From the NCBI GenBank assembly GCA_963786945.1, contig CAWBAO010000005.1:744001-808000 (forward strand): 64,000 bases of DNA. Direction: 5' to 3'. Every line of letters begins with the position of its first letter. Positions within the stretch are counted from its first letter, which is position 1. This DNA is from JADKCZ01 sp963786945 (lineage in GTDB: Bacteria > Myxococcota > Myxococcia > Myxococcales > Anaeromyxobacteraceae). The translations under genes and the position numbers were made by a program. The notes under the pieces were generated by a model that searched no databases, was not told where the DNA came from, and was given only the letters and a program-made list of their open reading frames with translations. Shown in pieces: positions 45,448 through 56,501 of this stretch.

Positions 45448-45671
45448 TCAGTTGACGCAGGCAATCAAGGCCTTCCGCTGGGGCGCGAGCAGCCCCGCGT
45501 TCCAGTGCGGAGCCACACGGTAGGAGCCATCGCCTCGCCACGGGTCGGCTGTCTCCTCCATGAGCGGCGGCACGGTGGCGTGAACGTGGCGCCCGCAGAC
45601 CTCGCAGACCAGCTGGCCGCAGGGCTGGGCGCCTGGGACGGGGCGCCAGGAGCCGGGGCCGGCCGGTTCCC
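45448..45671 (-). CDS. CEVC zinc-knuckle small protein, copy without a clear start
   Basis: Paralogue of the gene at 46351: GSWRPVPGAQPCGQLVCEVC then GDGSYRVAPHWNAGLLAPQRKA are shared. The frame runs past the position of its sister's stop to end ALIACVN. No ATG or GTG is found where the sister begins; the region is the end of the SRPBCC gene. Translation may begin at the internal ATG 45561, giving 37 residues without the CEVC pair, or the gene may be dead. End of the frame is 45448. Confidence 0.45.
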
Positions 45672-46121
45672 CTAGACGACCATCTCCGGCGTCTCCATGC
45701 GCACCTTCAGGTTCTTCACGCACGAATCCGCCTCGTGCTCGTTGATACGTCGCACGAAGGGTGCGGCGAGGCGGGTCAGGAGGGTCGCTGGCATCTCGTA
45801 CTCGACCTCGTCGATGAGGTCGGTCCCGGTGCCGTGCGGCTCCATGGTCCAGCGGATCGTGCTCTTGATCCCGCCTTCGGACTTCCACTCGATGAGCCGG
45901 CCGTGCTCCACGTCGGTGAACTCGGCGCGACCATGGAACTTCACGCCGGCCATCTTGTAGGTGAAGTCGTTGGTCCCGGCCTTGCCTCCCGACTTCGTCT
46001 TCACGTTCGAGACCTCGACCATGCTTGGCCAGATCTCGGGCAGGTTCTTCGGGTCCATCAGGTAGCCGAAGACCTTGGCGGGTGGTACCTCGATGAACAC
46101 GGTCCTCTTGATCTTCTCCAT
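45672..46121 (-). CDS. SRPBCC-family (START/polyketide cyclase-like) protein
   Basis: A 149-residue helix-grip protein with a hydrophobic ligand cavity: starts IKRTVFIEVPPAKVFGYLMDPKNLPEIWPSM and ends with the long C-terminal helix RINEHEADSCVKNLKVRME. Such proteins bind lipids or polyketides; no catalytic residue can be named. ATG 46121 has GGAGGA 5 nt upstream. It is bracketed by the two CEVC copies. Confidence 0.85.
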   Translation of the reverse strand: MEKIKRTVFIEVPPAKVFGYLMDPKNLPEIWPSMVEVSNVKTKSGGKAGTNDFTYKMAGVKFHGRAEFTDVEHGRLIEWKSEGGIKSTIRWTMEPHGTGTDLIDEVEYEMPATLLTRLAAPFVRRINEHEADSCVKNLKVRMETPEMVV

Positions 46122-46252
46122 GGCGTCCTCCTCGATGCTCCGTCATGGGCGGTGCCACCGCACAGACCGCCCGCGCCCTGCAAGCAGTGCTTCCCGACCG
46201 GCGGCAGATGAACCCATTCGTCTCGACGCCCGTCATCGAAATGCTCTGCGCA

Positions 46253-46320
46253 CCGCCAGGCCCCTTCAAGTGCTCGGTTGTCTCAGCCCGCCGGGGGCGA
46301 CCCTGCCCGGCGAATCAGGA
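46253..46320 (-). repeat. Dispersed ~70-bp repeat, copy B
   Basis: Closest to copy C (40072-40140): CAGGCCC, CTCAGCCC, CGGGG and GCCCGGCGAA recur at matching positions. It lies about 130 nt upstream of the SRPBCC start and just after the CEVC gene. Confidence 0.5.
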
Positions 46321-46350
46321 CGGGCGCGACGGTCAGTTGACGCAGGCGAT

Positions 46351-46563
46351 CTAGGCCTTCCGCTGAGGCGCGAGCAGCCCCGCGTGCCAGTGCGGCGCGA
46401 CCCGGTAGGAGCCATCGTCCCGCCACGATTCGGGCGTCTCTTCCATCGGTGGCAGCGTCGCTCCGAGCTTCCGGCCGCAGACCTCGCAGACCACGACGTC
46501 ACCGAGTTGTGCCTCGGGGAGCGGGCGCCAGGAGCCGGGGCAGTCAGTGGGGGCGGTCGCCAT
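46351..46563 (-). CDS. CEVC zinc-knuckle small protein (70 aa), intact copy
   Basis: Begins MATAPTDCPGSWRPLPEAQ and holds one CEVC pair (about residues 26-29), then DDGSYRVAPHWHAGLLAPQ. The lone CxxC with a DC and two His residues could bind a metal alone or as a dimer. Start ATG 46563; stop TAG 46353-46351. It is the reference member of a family with two other copies in the window. Function unknown. Confidence 0.65.
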   Translation of the reverse strand: MATAPTDCPGSWRPLPEAQLGDVVVCEVCGRKLGATLPPMEETPESWRDDGSYRVAPHWHAGLLAPQRKA

Positions 46564-46630
46564 GGTGTTAGCCTACCGGGACGAAGGGGATCGATCCGGC
46601 GAGGCCATCGGAGTCGAGGATCGAGTCCGG

Positions 46631-47146
46631 TCACTTCTTCGGCAGCGTGACGTCCTTGGACGTGGCCTTGGAGACCCAGAGGGCCTCAGGCCCCCCGATT
46701 TCCATCCCGGCAAACGTCCCGCTGCCCTTGATGCCTTCGAAGCGTCCCGTGCCCTCCACAAAGGTGCCGCGGTTCTCAGAAACGAGCTTCCCGCCGGGAC
46801 CGTACTTGCAGATCGCGGTCCACTTGTCCGTGTGACGGCTGTTGTCGGCGAACTCGCAGGTCGTGTTGCCGGCCATGGTGCACTTGCTGGTGGTGGTTGC
46901 CGAGGTGAACACGGCGTCAAGAGTGCCGGAGCCGGTCAGGAAGCCAATCTCTTCGTCTGGCAGCCCGACGTTCTTGAGGCAGACGCCGCGGGTCCTGAAC
47001 TCGCCGGCGAAGTGCCCGTCCACGTCGCCCACGGCGGCGATGTCGCTCTTCACCTGGTAGGTGACGTACCGGTCCACGATGGGCGAGGCGTGCGTGCAGC
47101 CGAGCAGGAGCGTTCCGAACAAGGTGCAAATCGAGATACGGGTCAT
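46631..47146 (-). CDS. Lipoprotein, beta-rich (171 aa)
   Basis: Signal peptide with lipobox LLLGC (C17). The mature part has repeated Gly/Thr-rich strands and GTGRFEGIKGSGTF, a pattern seen in small secreted beta-barrels of the dirigent/AOC-like type; this is only a resemblance. Cysteines near KC, TC and IC positions may pair. Start ATG 47146. Function unknown. Confidence 0.65.
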   Translation of the reverse strand: MTRISICTLFGTLLLGCTHASPIVDRYVTYQVKSDIAAVGDVDGHFAGEFRTRGVCLKNVGLPDEEIGFLTGSGTLDAVFTSATTTSKCTMAGNTTCEFADNSRHTDKWTAICKYGPGGKLVSENRGTFVEGTGRFEGIKGSGTFAGMEIGGPEALWVSKATSKDVTLPKK

Positions 47147-47262
47147 GGCGCAGCCCTCCGGGCTTGCATCAGGGGCTCGCCGTTGGTGCCGGCCGACACG
47201 CAGCGAGCTCGCGACAGCGCTCGTATGTTGCGCCGGAGCGCCGAGGAGCTAACCGTGGCACG

Positions 47263-47520
47263 TTGACCGCCACCAAGGGGCCGACCCTGGGACGGTCGAG
47301 CGGGCTGCCGTCAGCCCCGCCCCGTAGCCTCGGGGCCAAGCCTCCCGCCCTCGACCCTGCCACCCTCCGCACTGTCATCGCCCACGTCGAGCAGCAGCTC
47401 TCGGAGCTGGACCGGCGCTCGGGTAACTGCGCCCTGTGCAAGTCGGCCGAGTTGAAGCAGCACCTGGGGTGGCTCCGGGGGATGCTCTTCGGCCCGCCGA
47501 GTGACCAGGGCGACGGGTAG
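47263..47520 (+). CDS. Possible small helical protein with CxxC (85 aa)
   Basis: The last 50 residues look coding (LRTVIAHVEQQLSELD, NCALCKSAELKQHLGWL), like a helical hairpin with a CALC pair. The start is unclear: TTG 47263 follows GAGGAG by about 14 nt; longer frames upstream are unsupported. Confidence 0.4.
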   Translation: MTATKGPTLGRSSGLPSAPPRSLGAKPPALDPATLRTVIAHVEQQLSELDRRSGNCALCKSAELKQHLGWLRGMLFGPPSDQGDG

Positions 47521-47616
47521 AGCAGCCGCTTCCCTCTGGGGGGGGATCGGCGCCTGGGCGGCACCCCTGCCCCACCCGCTGCCGCTCCAGGGGCGGTGTC
47601 GCCCCAGCAGTTGCCT

Positions 47617-47655
47617 AGAAAAGAAAACGGGGGCTAGCCAGATCGGCTAACCCCC
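47617..47655 (-). terminator. Rho-independent terminator of tRNA-Val
   Basis: Minus-strand stem GGGGGTTAGCC / GGCTAGCCCCC (11 pairs, one mismatch or wobble) with loop GATCT, followed by GTTTTCTTTTCTA. It directly follows the tRNA. Confidence 0.85.
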
Positions 47656-47657
47656 TG

Positions 47658-47729
47658 TGGGCGATGCAGGTTTCGAACCTGCGACCCCTGCCGTGTGAAG
47701 GCAGTGCTCTACCGCTGAGCTAATCGCCC
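47658..47729 (-). tRNA. tRNA-Val(CAC)
   Basis: Full cloverleaf on the minus strand: acceptor GGGCGAT/ATCGCCC, D-arm GCTC/GAGC, anticodon stem CTGCC/GGCAG with loop TTCACAC (anticodon CAC, reads GTG), T-arm GCAGG/CCTGC around TTCGAAA, discriminator A. CCA is not encoded. Confidence 0.95.
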
Positions 47730-47748
47730 GGCTGCTGCGAGGGCGCGG

Positions 47749-47777
47749 AGTATGCCGTCGCGTCCATTCGGTGTCAA
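47749..47777 (-). promoter_or_regulatory. Promoter of tRNA-Val
   Basis: TTGACA (47777-47772), 17 bp, CATACT (47754-47749), with predicted start about 12 nt before the tRNA. This is the best promoter in the window. Confidence 0.65.
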
Positions 47778-47827
47778 CGCCGGAGCCAAGGCCCCGCGCC
47801 ACGCACTCCGAGTGCATGACCGGGGCC

Positions 47828-49441
<1,614 letters not shown>

Positions 49442-49489
49442 GCCGGATCTCTAGCACGGATCGGCAGGCCCGCCGAAAAGCCCACGCGC

Positions 49490-51628
49490 CTAGAAAGGGA
49501 GGTCGCCGCCTTCTCCGGGTCCGGGCTCGTCGCCAGGCCCGGCCTCCCCGAAGAGGGACGGGAGATGGCGCGCGCCCCCGTCGGCCAGCCGGCCCGGGGC
49601 CGCCGCCCCGAGCCGCGGCGACGGCCCGGTGTCGTCGTCCAGCTGCCAGCGCTCGCAGAGCGCCGGCTCGGCCGGCAGCTCCTCCAGGAAGCGCGAGGCC
49701 TTCATCACCACCCGCTCGCGGTCGCGCGGGGCCGCCATCACCGGGTAGGTCAGGTAGAGCTCGTCCTTGGCCCGGGTGCAGGCCACGTAGAAGAGCCGCC
49801 GCTCCTCCTCCTCCCCTTCCAGGTCCTTGAGCGCCTGGGCGCTGGGGAAGCGGCCGTCGGCCAGCCAGACCACGAAGACGGCCCGCCACTCCAGCCCCTT
49901 GGCCTGGTGGACGCTGGAGAGGACCATCTTCTCGTCCGGCTCCCCGCCCTCGCTCACCGTCTCCGCGCTCAGCTCGGAGAGCAGCGCGATCTCGGCGAGG
50001 AAGGTCTCGGTGTCGGCCCAGCTCCGCGCGTAGTCGGCCAGCTGGCGCAGGTCCTCCAGGCGGGACTCGGCGTTGATGAACTCGGCCCGCAGGTACTCCT
50101 CGTACCCGCCCGCCAGCACCGCCTCGATGGCCTCCCCCGGCAGGTCGCAGGTGGGTCGCCGGGCCAGCGTTCGCAGCACCTCCACCAGCGCCAGGAACCC
50201 CGGGCGTCCCTTGGCCGGGACCTGCGCCAGCACCTCCGGCCGGCCCAGGTCGTCCACCGTCCCCCCGCCGCGCCGACGCGCCAGGAGCGTGGCCCAGACC
50301 GCCTGCGCGGTGGCGGTGCCGATCCCCGGCGTCACCTTGAGGCAGCGCTTCAGGGCCAGCTCGTCGCCCGGGTTGCGGACGAAGCGCAGGTGGGCCAGCA
50401 CGTCCTTGACGTGGGCCGCCTCGAAGAAGCGCACCCCGGAGCGGACCACGAAGGGGATGCCGCGCCGGGCCAGCTCGAACTGGATCTCCATCGAGTGGTG
50501 GTGGGCCCGGTAGAGGACGGCGATCTCGGGGAGCGGCACCCCCTCGTCGCGCAGCTCCAGCACCCGCTGCGCGGTGAAGGCGGCCTGCTGGAAGAGGTCG
50601 CGGCAGGGCACCAGCGCCGGCAGCGGACCGTCGGCCCGCACGCTGGTCAGCTCCTTCTCGAACTGCCTCAGGTTGCAGGCGATCGAGGCGTTGGCCAGCG
50701 AGAGGATCTGCGGGGTGGAGCGGTAGTTGACGGTCAGGGCGAAGCGACGCGCCGCCGGGTAGCGCTTCTCGAACTCGAGGATGTTGGCGAAGTGGGCGCC
50801 CCGGAAGCCGTAGATGCTCTGGGCGTCGTCGCCCACCACGCAGAGGTCCTGGTGGTCCTGGGCCAGCAGGTCGATGATGTCCCCCTGCAGCCGGTTGGTG
50901 TCCTGGTACTCGTCGACCAGCAGGTGGCGGAAGCGCTCCGCCAGCGCCCGGCGCACCGGCTCGCGCTCGGCCAGCAGCACCTTCCAGTTGAGCAGCAGGT
51001 CGTCGAAGTCCATGGCGTTCAGGTCCCGCTTCCGCTCGGCGAAGCGGCGGGCCACCCGCTGCAGCTCGCCGATGAGCGGCACGAACTGCGGCCGGCGCCT
51101 GGCCACCACCTCGTCGAGCGGCGTCTGCGTGTTGATGGCCATCGAGACCAGGTCCACCAGCACGTCGGCCTTCGGAAAGCGGCGCGCCCCCACCGCCAGC
51201 CCGCAGTCGGCGACCGCCGCGGTCATCACGTCGTCGGCGTCCTCGCGGTCGAGGATCGAGTAGCCGCGCCCGTAGCCGAGCGCCTCGGCGTGCTCGCGCA
51301 GCACCTGGTGGGCCACGTGGTGGAAGGTGCCGCCGGTGAGCCGCCGGGTGTCGAGGCGCGCCACCTCCTCGACGCGCCGCAGCATCTCGCGGGCCGCCTT
51401 GTTGGTGAAGGTGAGGAGCAGGATGGCCTCGGGCGAGGCGCCGTCGTGGAGGAGCCGGGCCACCCGCCAGGTGAGGGTGCGGGTCTTGCCGGAGCCGGCC
51501 CCGGCCACCACCAGGATGGGGCCGGGAGGCGCCTCGACCACGGCAATCTGCTGGTCGTTGAGGAGCCCGTGGTAGTCGAGCGCGGGGCCGCCGCGCGGGG
51601 CCTGGTGGAGCCGGTAGATCCGTGACAT
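49490..51628 (-). CDS. UvrD/Rep/PcrA-type superfamily-1 DNA helicase
   Basis: A 712-residue 3'-5' helicase for repair or replication restart. Walker A is AGAGSGKT (42-49), TFTNKAAREM follows, Walker B is VDEYQDTN, then VGDDAQSIYGFRGA, NYRSTPQIL, SSVHQAKGLEW (motif V) and YVACTRAKDELYL (motif VI). The C-terminal tail is acidic/Gly-rich and ends DLPF, which may bind partners such as SSB or RNA polymerase. Start ATG 51628. It is 59 nt downstream of the lapB-like gene. Confidence 0.93.
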   Translation of the reverse strand: MSRIYRLHQAPRGGPALDYHGLLNDQQIAVVEAPPGPILVVAGAGSGKTRTLTWRVARLLHDGASPEAILLLTFTNKAAREMLRRVEEVARLDTRRLTGGTFHHVAHQVLREHAEALGYGRGYSILDREDADDVMTAAVADCGLAVGARRFPKADVLVDLVSMAINTQTPLDEVVARRRPQFVPLIGELQRVARRFAERKRDLNAMDFDDLLLNWKVLLAEREPVRRALAERFRHLLVDEYQDTNRLQGDIIDLLAQDHQDLCVVGDDAQSIYGFRGAHFANILEFEKRYPAARRFALTVNYRSTPQILSLANASIACNLRQFEKELTSVRADGPLPALVPCRDLFQQAAFTAQRVLELRDEGVPLPEIAVLYRAHHHSMEIQFELARRGIPFVVRSGVRFFEAAHVKDVLAHLRFVRNPGDELALKRCLKVTPGIGTATAQAVWATLLARRRGGGTVDDLGRPEVLAQVPAKGRPGFLALVEVLRTLARRPTCDLPGEAIEAVLAGGYEEYLRAEFINAESRLEDLRQLADYARSWADTETFLAEIALLSELSAETVSEGGEPDEKMVLSSVHQAKGLEWRAVFVVWLADGRFPSAQALKDLEGEEEERRLFYVACTRAKDELYLTYPVMAAPRDRERVVMKASRFLEELPAEPALCERWQLDDDTGPSPRLGAAAPGRLADGGARHLPSLFGEAGPGDEPGPGEGGDLPF

Positions 51629-51687
51629 GCGTTCAGGGCCGAAGCTACCGCCCCGCCGCCGGGGCGTCAAACCGGGCCGGGCGGCCG

Positions 51688-52809
51688 TCAGCCGAAGGCG
51701 TCGAACCGGCCGCAGGAGCGGCAGCGCCACTCCCGCGCCGCCGCCTGGGCCCCGCAACGGCCACAGCGCGGCGGGTCGGCCCGGCGCCGCAGGGCCTCCA
51801 TGGTCAGGGCATGGCGCGCCGCCAGCTCGTCCGGCCCGTCCGGCGTGGGGGGCTCGGATCGGCGCAGGCCGTCCCGCAGCGCCAGCGTCACCTCGCCCGT
51901 CGGGTCGAGCCGCAGCGCCGCGCCGGCCGCCTCCAGGGCCTCCCGTCGCCGTCCGGCCCGGCTGAGCAGCCCGGCGCACAGCAGGTGGAGGGCCGCGTCG
52001 TCGGGCCGGGCCTCGAGCAGCGGCTGGACCCGTCCCAGCGCCAGGGCGGGGTCCAGGCGCTCCAGCGCCGGGACCGCGAGCAGCGCCTCGCCGGGCTGGC
52101 CCAGCAGCGCCTCCACCACGTCGTCGAGGGCGGGGCCTGGCTCCCCGGCGGCCGCCAGCACCTCGGCCCGCGCCAGCCGCGCGTCGGCGCACCCCGCGTC
52201 GGCCGCGACCGCGTCGTCGGCTGCCACCCGCGCCGGTCCGGCGCGCCCCGCCACCAGGTCGGCGCGCGCTGCGGCCGCCAGCAGGTGCGAGCGCAGCCGC
52301 TCCGAGCCCGGTCCCGGGAGCGCCGCCTGGAGCGCCGCCGCCTCGCGCCAGCGCCCCTGGTCGGCCCGCACCTCGCGCAGCGCCTCGGCCGCCTGGCGCC
52401 AGGCCCCGGCGTGCGGCTCCAGCAGCTCGGCCGCCTCGGCCAGCATGCCGCTGCGCCGGTAGTCCTGGGCCAGCTCCAGCTCGATCTCCCCCCGCCGGGC
52501 CGGGTCGAGCAGGCCGGAGACCAGCATGTTCCGGTGGAGGCGGATGGCCCGCGACAGGTCCCCGGTCCGCCGGAAGAGCGCGCCCAGCGCCAGGTAGGTG
52601 TCGAGCGCCTGCGGGGTGCCGAGCCGGGCCGCGTCGGAGAGCGCCTCGATGGCGGCGTCGGGGTCGTCGGAGATCATGGAGCGCACGCCCGCCAGGATGG
52701 CCTTGGCCTCGCGGCGCCGGCGGCGGTGGCGGCTCATGGCGAGGAGGATCACGCCGAGCGCCGCCGCCGCGGCCACCACCTCGGCGAGCTGGCGCTCGGT
52801 GAGCTCCAC
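51688..52809 (-). CDS. LapB/YciM-like TPR protein with C-terminal zinc ribbon
   Basis: A 373-residue protein with the LapB plan: N-terminal membrane helix (residues 8-26), a basic RHRRRRREAKA stop, helical TPR-like repeats throughout, and a rubredoxin-like end CGRCG ... EWRCRSCG. In E. coli LapB regulates LPS synthesis by presenting LpxC to FtsH. GTG 52809 lies 5 nt after the HIT gene. Order rpsA, sppA, HIT, lapB-like echoes the enteric cmk-rpsA-...-lapB neighbourhood, which supports orthology. Confidence 0.78.
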   Translation of the reverse strand: MELTERQLAEVVAAAAALGVILLAMSRHRRRRREAKAILAGVRSMISDDPDAAIEALSDAARLGTPQALDTYLALGALFRRTGDLSRAIRLHRNMLVSGLLDPARRGEIELELAQDYRRSGMLAEAAELLEPHAGAWRQAAEALREVRADQGRWREAAALQAALPGPGSERLRSHLLAAAARADLVAGRAGPARVAADDAVAADAGCADARLARAEVLAAAGEPGPALDDVVEALLGQPGEALLAVPALERLDPALALGRVQPLLEARPDDAALHLLCAGLLSRAGRRREALEAAGAALRLDPTGEVTLALRDGLRRSEPPTPDGPDELAARHALTMEALRRRADPPRCGRCGAQAAAREWRCRSCGRFDAFG

Positions 52810-52814
52810 CGCCT

Positions 52815-53312
52815 CTAGCCCGGGCCCTCGAGGAAGCCGGCGCGGACCTTCTCCCAGCTGCTGTCGAGGTGGTCCACCATCACCCGGATGTCGGCCAGCA
52901 CCGGCATGAAGTTGTTGTCTCCCAGCCAGCGCGGCACCAGGTGCCAGTGCAGGTGGTCGACGATGCCGGCCCCTCCCGCCCGGCCGAGGTTCATGCCCAC
53001 GTTGAGGCCGTCGGGCCGGTAGGTGGCCCGCAGCACCGCCGCGGCCTTCCGCAGCAGCTCCTGCAGCCCGGCCCACTCCGGCGGCGGCAGGGCGTCCAGG
53101 TCGGCGCCGTGCCGGCGCGGCACCACCATGAGGTGGCCGGAGGTGTACGGGAAGCGGTTGAGGATGACGAAGGCGTGCTCGGCCCGGTGGACGATCAGGT
53201 GCTTGCGATCGTCCGAGGGTGGCGACGCCGGGAAGTCGCAGAAGATGCAGCCGGCCGGCTTCTCGCCGGCGATGAACTCCATCCGCCACGGCGCCCAGAT
53301 CGGCCGCTCCAT
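52815..53312 (-). CDS. HIT-family nucleotide hydrolase/transferase
   Basis: A 165-residue histidine-triad protein with HLHWHLVPR (HxHxHxx) in the C-terminal half and a possible zinc site near the N-terminus (CIFCDFP with later His). It starts RPIWAPWRMEFI, as in Ap4A phosphorylase/HIT proteins. Start ATG 53312, 9 nt after sppA. Physiological substrate not clear; AMP-derivatives are typical. Confidence 0.9.
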   Translation of the reverse strand: MERPIWAPWRMEFIAGEKPAGCIFCDFPASPPSDDRKHLIVHRAEHAFVILNRFPYTSGHLMVVPRRHGADLDALPPPEWAGLQELLRKAAAVLRATYRPDGLNVGMNLGRAGGAGIVDHLHWHLVPRWLGDNNFMPVLADIRVMVDHLDSSWEKVRAGFLEGPG

Positions 53313-53321
53313 GCCCGCCCC

Positions 53322-54446
53322 CTACCGCGACAGGAAGTAGAGGCCGGGCTGGCGGGCGTCGCTGGCCTCGGCCGACAGCTCGGCTCGCACCGCCTGCGCC
53401 ACCGCCCGCGCCCCGCCGCTCATGAGCTGCTCGAGGAAGCGGGCCCCGTCCTCGGGCGGGTAGACCAGCGACGGCTGGCCGGACTGGCCGGCCTCCTTCA
53501 TGGCCAGGTCCACGGCGGCGTAGAAGTTGCCGAGCTCGTCGACCAGCCCCAGCTCCTTGGCGTCCTCGCCGGTGATGACCCGGCCGTCGGCGACGGCGCG
53601 GACCTCCGCCTCCGGCAGGTTCCGGCCCCTCACCACCGCGCCGAGGAACTGCTCGAAGATCCGGTTGGTGGTCTCCTGCCAGTAGGCCCGCTCCTCCGGC
53701 GACATCTCGCGGAAGGGGCTCCCCATGTCCTTGAGCTTGCCGCTCTTGATGGTCTCGAACTTGAGGTCGAAGCGGGCGATCAGCCCCTTGGCGTTGACGA
53801 ACTGGCTGATGACGCCGATCGAGCCGGTCAGCGTGCCGGGCTCGGCCACGATCCGCGTGCAGCCCACCGCCACGTAGAAGCCGCCCGAGGCGGCCAGGTT
53901 GCCGAGCGAGCAGACCACCGGCTTCCTCTTGCCGGCCTTGCGGACCTCCTCGTTGATCTCCTGCGACGGGGCCACCGCGCCGCCAGGCGAGTCGATGCGC
54001 ACCAGGATGGCCTTGATGGAGTCGTCGTCGGCGAAGCGGCGGAGCTGCTTCATGACCTTCTCGGAGTCGACGCCGCCCGGCCCCCCGCCGATGGTCCCCT
54101 TCACCTCCACCACGCCGAGGCGCGGTCCGCTGGTGAGGTGCGGCGCCTCGCCCTTCACCACCCCGTAGGCCAGGGCCAGGAAGCCGAAGAAGACCAGGAA
54201 CAGCCCGCCGAAGATCGAGCCGACCACCGCCAGCGCCAGCCGGTCGCGGCGGGGCGGCACCGGCGGGGCCACCACCGGCGGCGGAGGTCCCCAGCCGGGC
54301 GGCGGTCCCCACCCCGGCGGCGGTGCACCCCATGCTGCGGGGGGAGGCTGGGGCGGCGGGAGCGGGGGCGGCGGCTCGGCCGGCGCGGCCTGCGGGGGTT
54401 GGACGGGCGTGGTGGGGAGCGGTTCGGTCGGGTCTTTCGGGTCCAT
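53322..54446 (-). CDS. sppA: Signal peptide peptidase SppA (short type)
   Basis: Membrane-bound serine/lysine protease that degrades cleaved signal peptides. The 374-residue protein has a Pro-rich N-terminal tail (~70 residues, many PPP), one membrane helix (about 73-95), the substrate-binding LVRIDSPGGAVAPSQEI, the nucleophile serine in NLAASGGFYVAVG and TGSIGVISQ. The general-base lysine is expected in the IKSGKLKDMG segment. Start ATG 54446. It follows rpsA after a terminator. Confidence 0.9.
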   Translation of the reverse strand: MDPKDPTEPLPTTPVQPPQAAPAEPPPPLPPPQPPPAAWGAPPPGWGPPPGWGPPPPVVAPPVPPRRDRLALAVVGSIFGGLFLVFFGFLALAYGVVKGEAPHLTSGPRLGVVEVKGTIGGGPGGVDSEKVMKQLRRFADDDSIKAILVRIDSPGGAVAPSQEINEEVRKAGKRKPVVCSLGNLAASGGFYVAVGCTRIVAEPGTLTGSIGVISQFVNAKGLIARFDLKFETIKSGKLKDMGSPFREMSPEERAYWQETTNRIFEQFLGAVVRGRNLPEAEVRAVADGRVITGEDAKELGLVDELGNFYAAVDLAMKEAGQSGQPSLVYPPEDGARFLEQLMSGGARAVAQAVRAELSAEASDARQPGLYFLSR

Positions 54447-54505
54447 GCGCCTGCGAGGTAATCACGCGCGGCCCGGGCCCGCAACTGGAGGTCCCCGCGG
54501 TCCCA

Positions 54506-54539
54506 ATGAAAAGGGCGGCCCGCCGAGGCGAGCCGCCCT
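54506..54539 (-). terminator. Rho-independent terminator of rpsA
   Basis: Minus-strand stem AGGGCGGC/GCCGCCCT (8 bp) around a 12-nt loop, ending in TTTT (54512-54509) and CATTG. It begins 36 nt after the rpsA stop. Confidence 0.75.
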
Positions 54540-54574
54540 GCTTCCTTCCCGGTCCCGCCTGGCGGGGCCGCCGG

Positions 54575-56281
<1,707 letters not shown>

Positions 56282-56402
56282 GCGTTTGGGCTCTTGCCTT
56301 TTCGGAGGGCGCCGACCGGGGGGAGCTGAAGGGCCGCCGCCGCTGCGTGTTGCCCCTGGTGGAGGTTCACGCGGCCGGACCCGGGGATCGAGGCCCACCG
56401 CG

Positions 56403-56425
56403 GGCACCGGGAACGTCCCGGCACC
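56403..56425 (-). promoter_or_regulatory. 10-bp hairpin in the rpsA leader
   Basis: On the RNA, GGUGCCGGGA pairs with UCCCGGUGCC (eight Watson-Crick and two GU pairs) around the triloop CGU. It lies just after the predicted transcript start, about 120 nt before the start codon. Confidence 0.5.
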
Positions 56426-56439
56426 ATGAAAGAGCGCGC

Positions 56440-56468
56440 AAGCTACACGCCCCAAAATGACCCGTCAA
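56440..56468 (-). promoter_or_regulatory. Candidate rpsA promoter
   Basis: TTGACG (56468-56463), 17 bp, TAGCTT (56445-56440), in the gap after ispH. Predicted start near 56433. Confidence 0.55.
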
Positions 56469-56501
56469 TAGGGGGAGGCCGCCGAGCCGGGCCGCAGCCG
56501 T

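Noticed and set aside
40072..46320. The ~70-bp repeats as integron attC sites
   Set aside because: No GTTRRRY/RYYYAAC core pair is present and no integron integrase gene is in the window.
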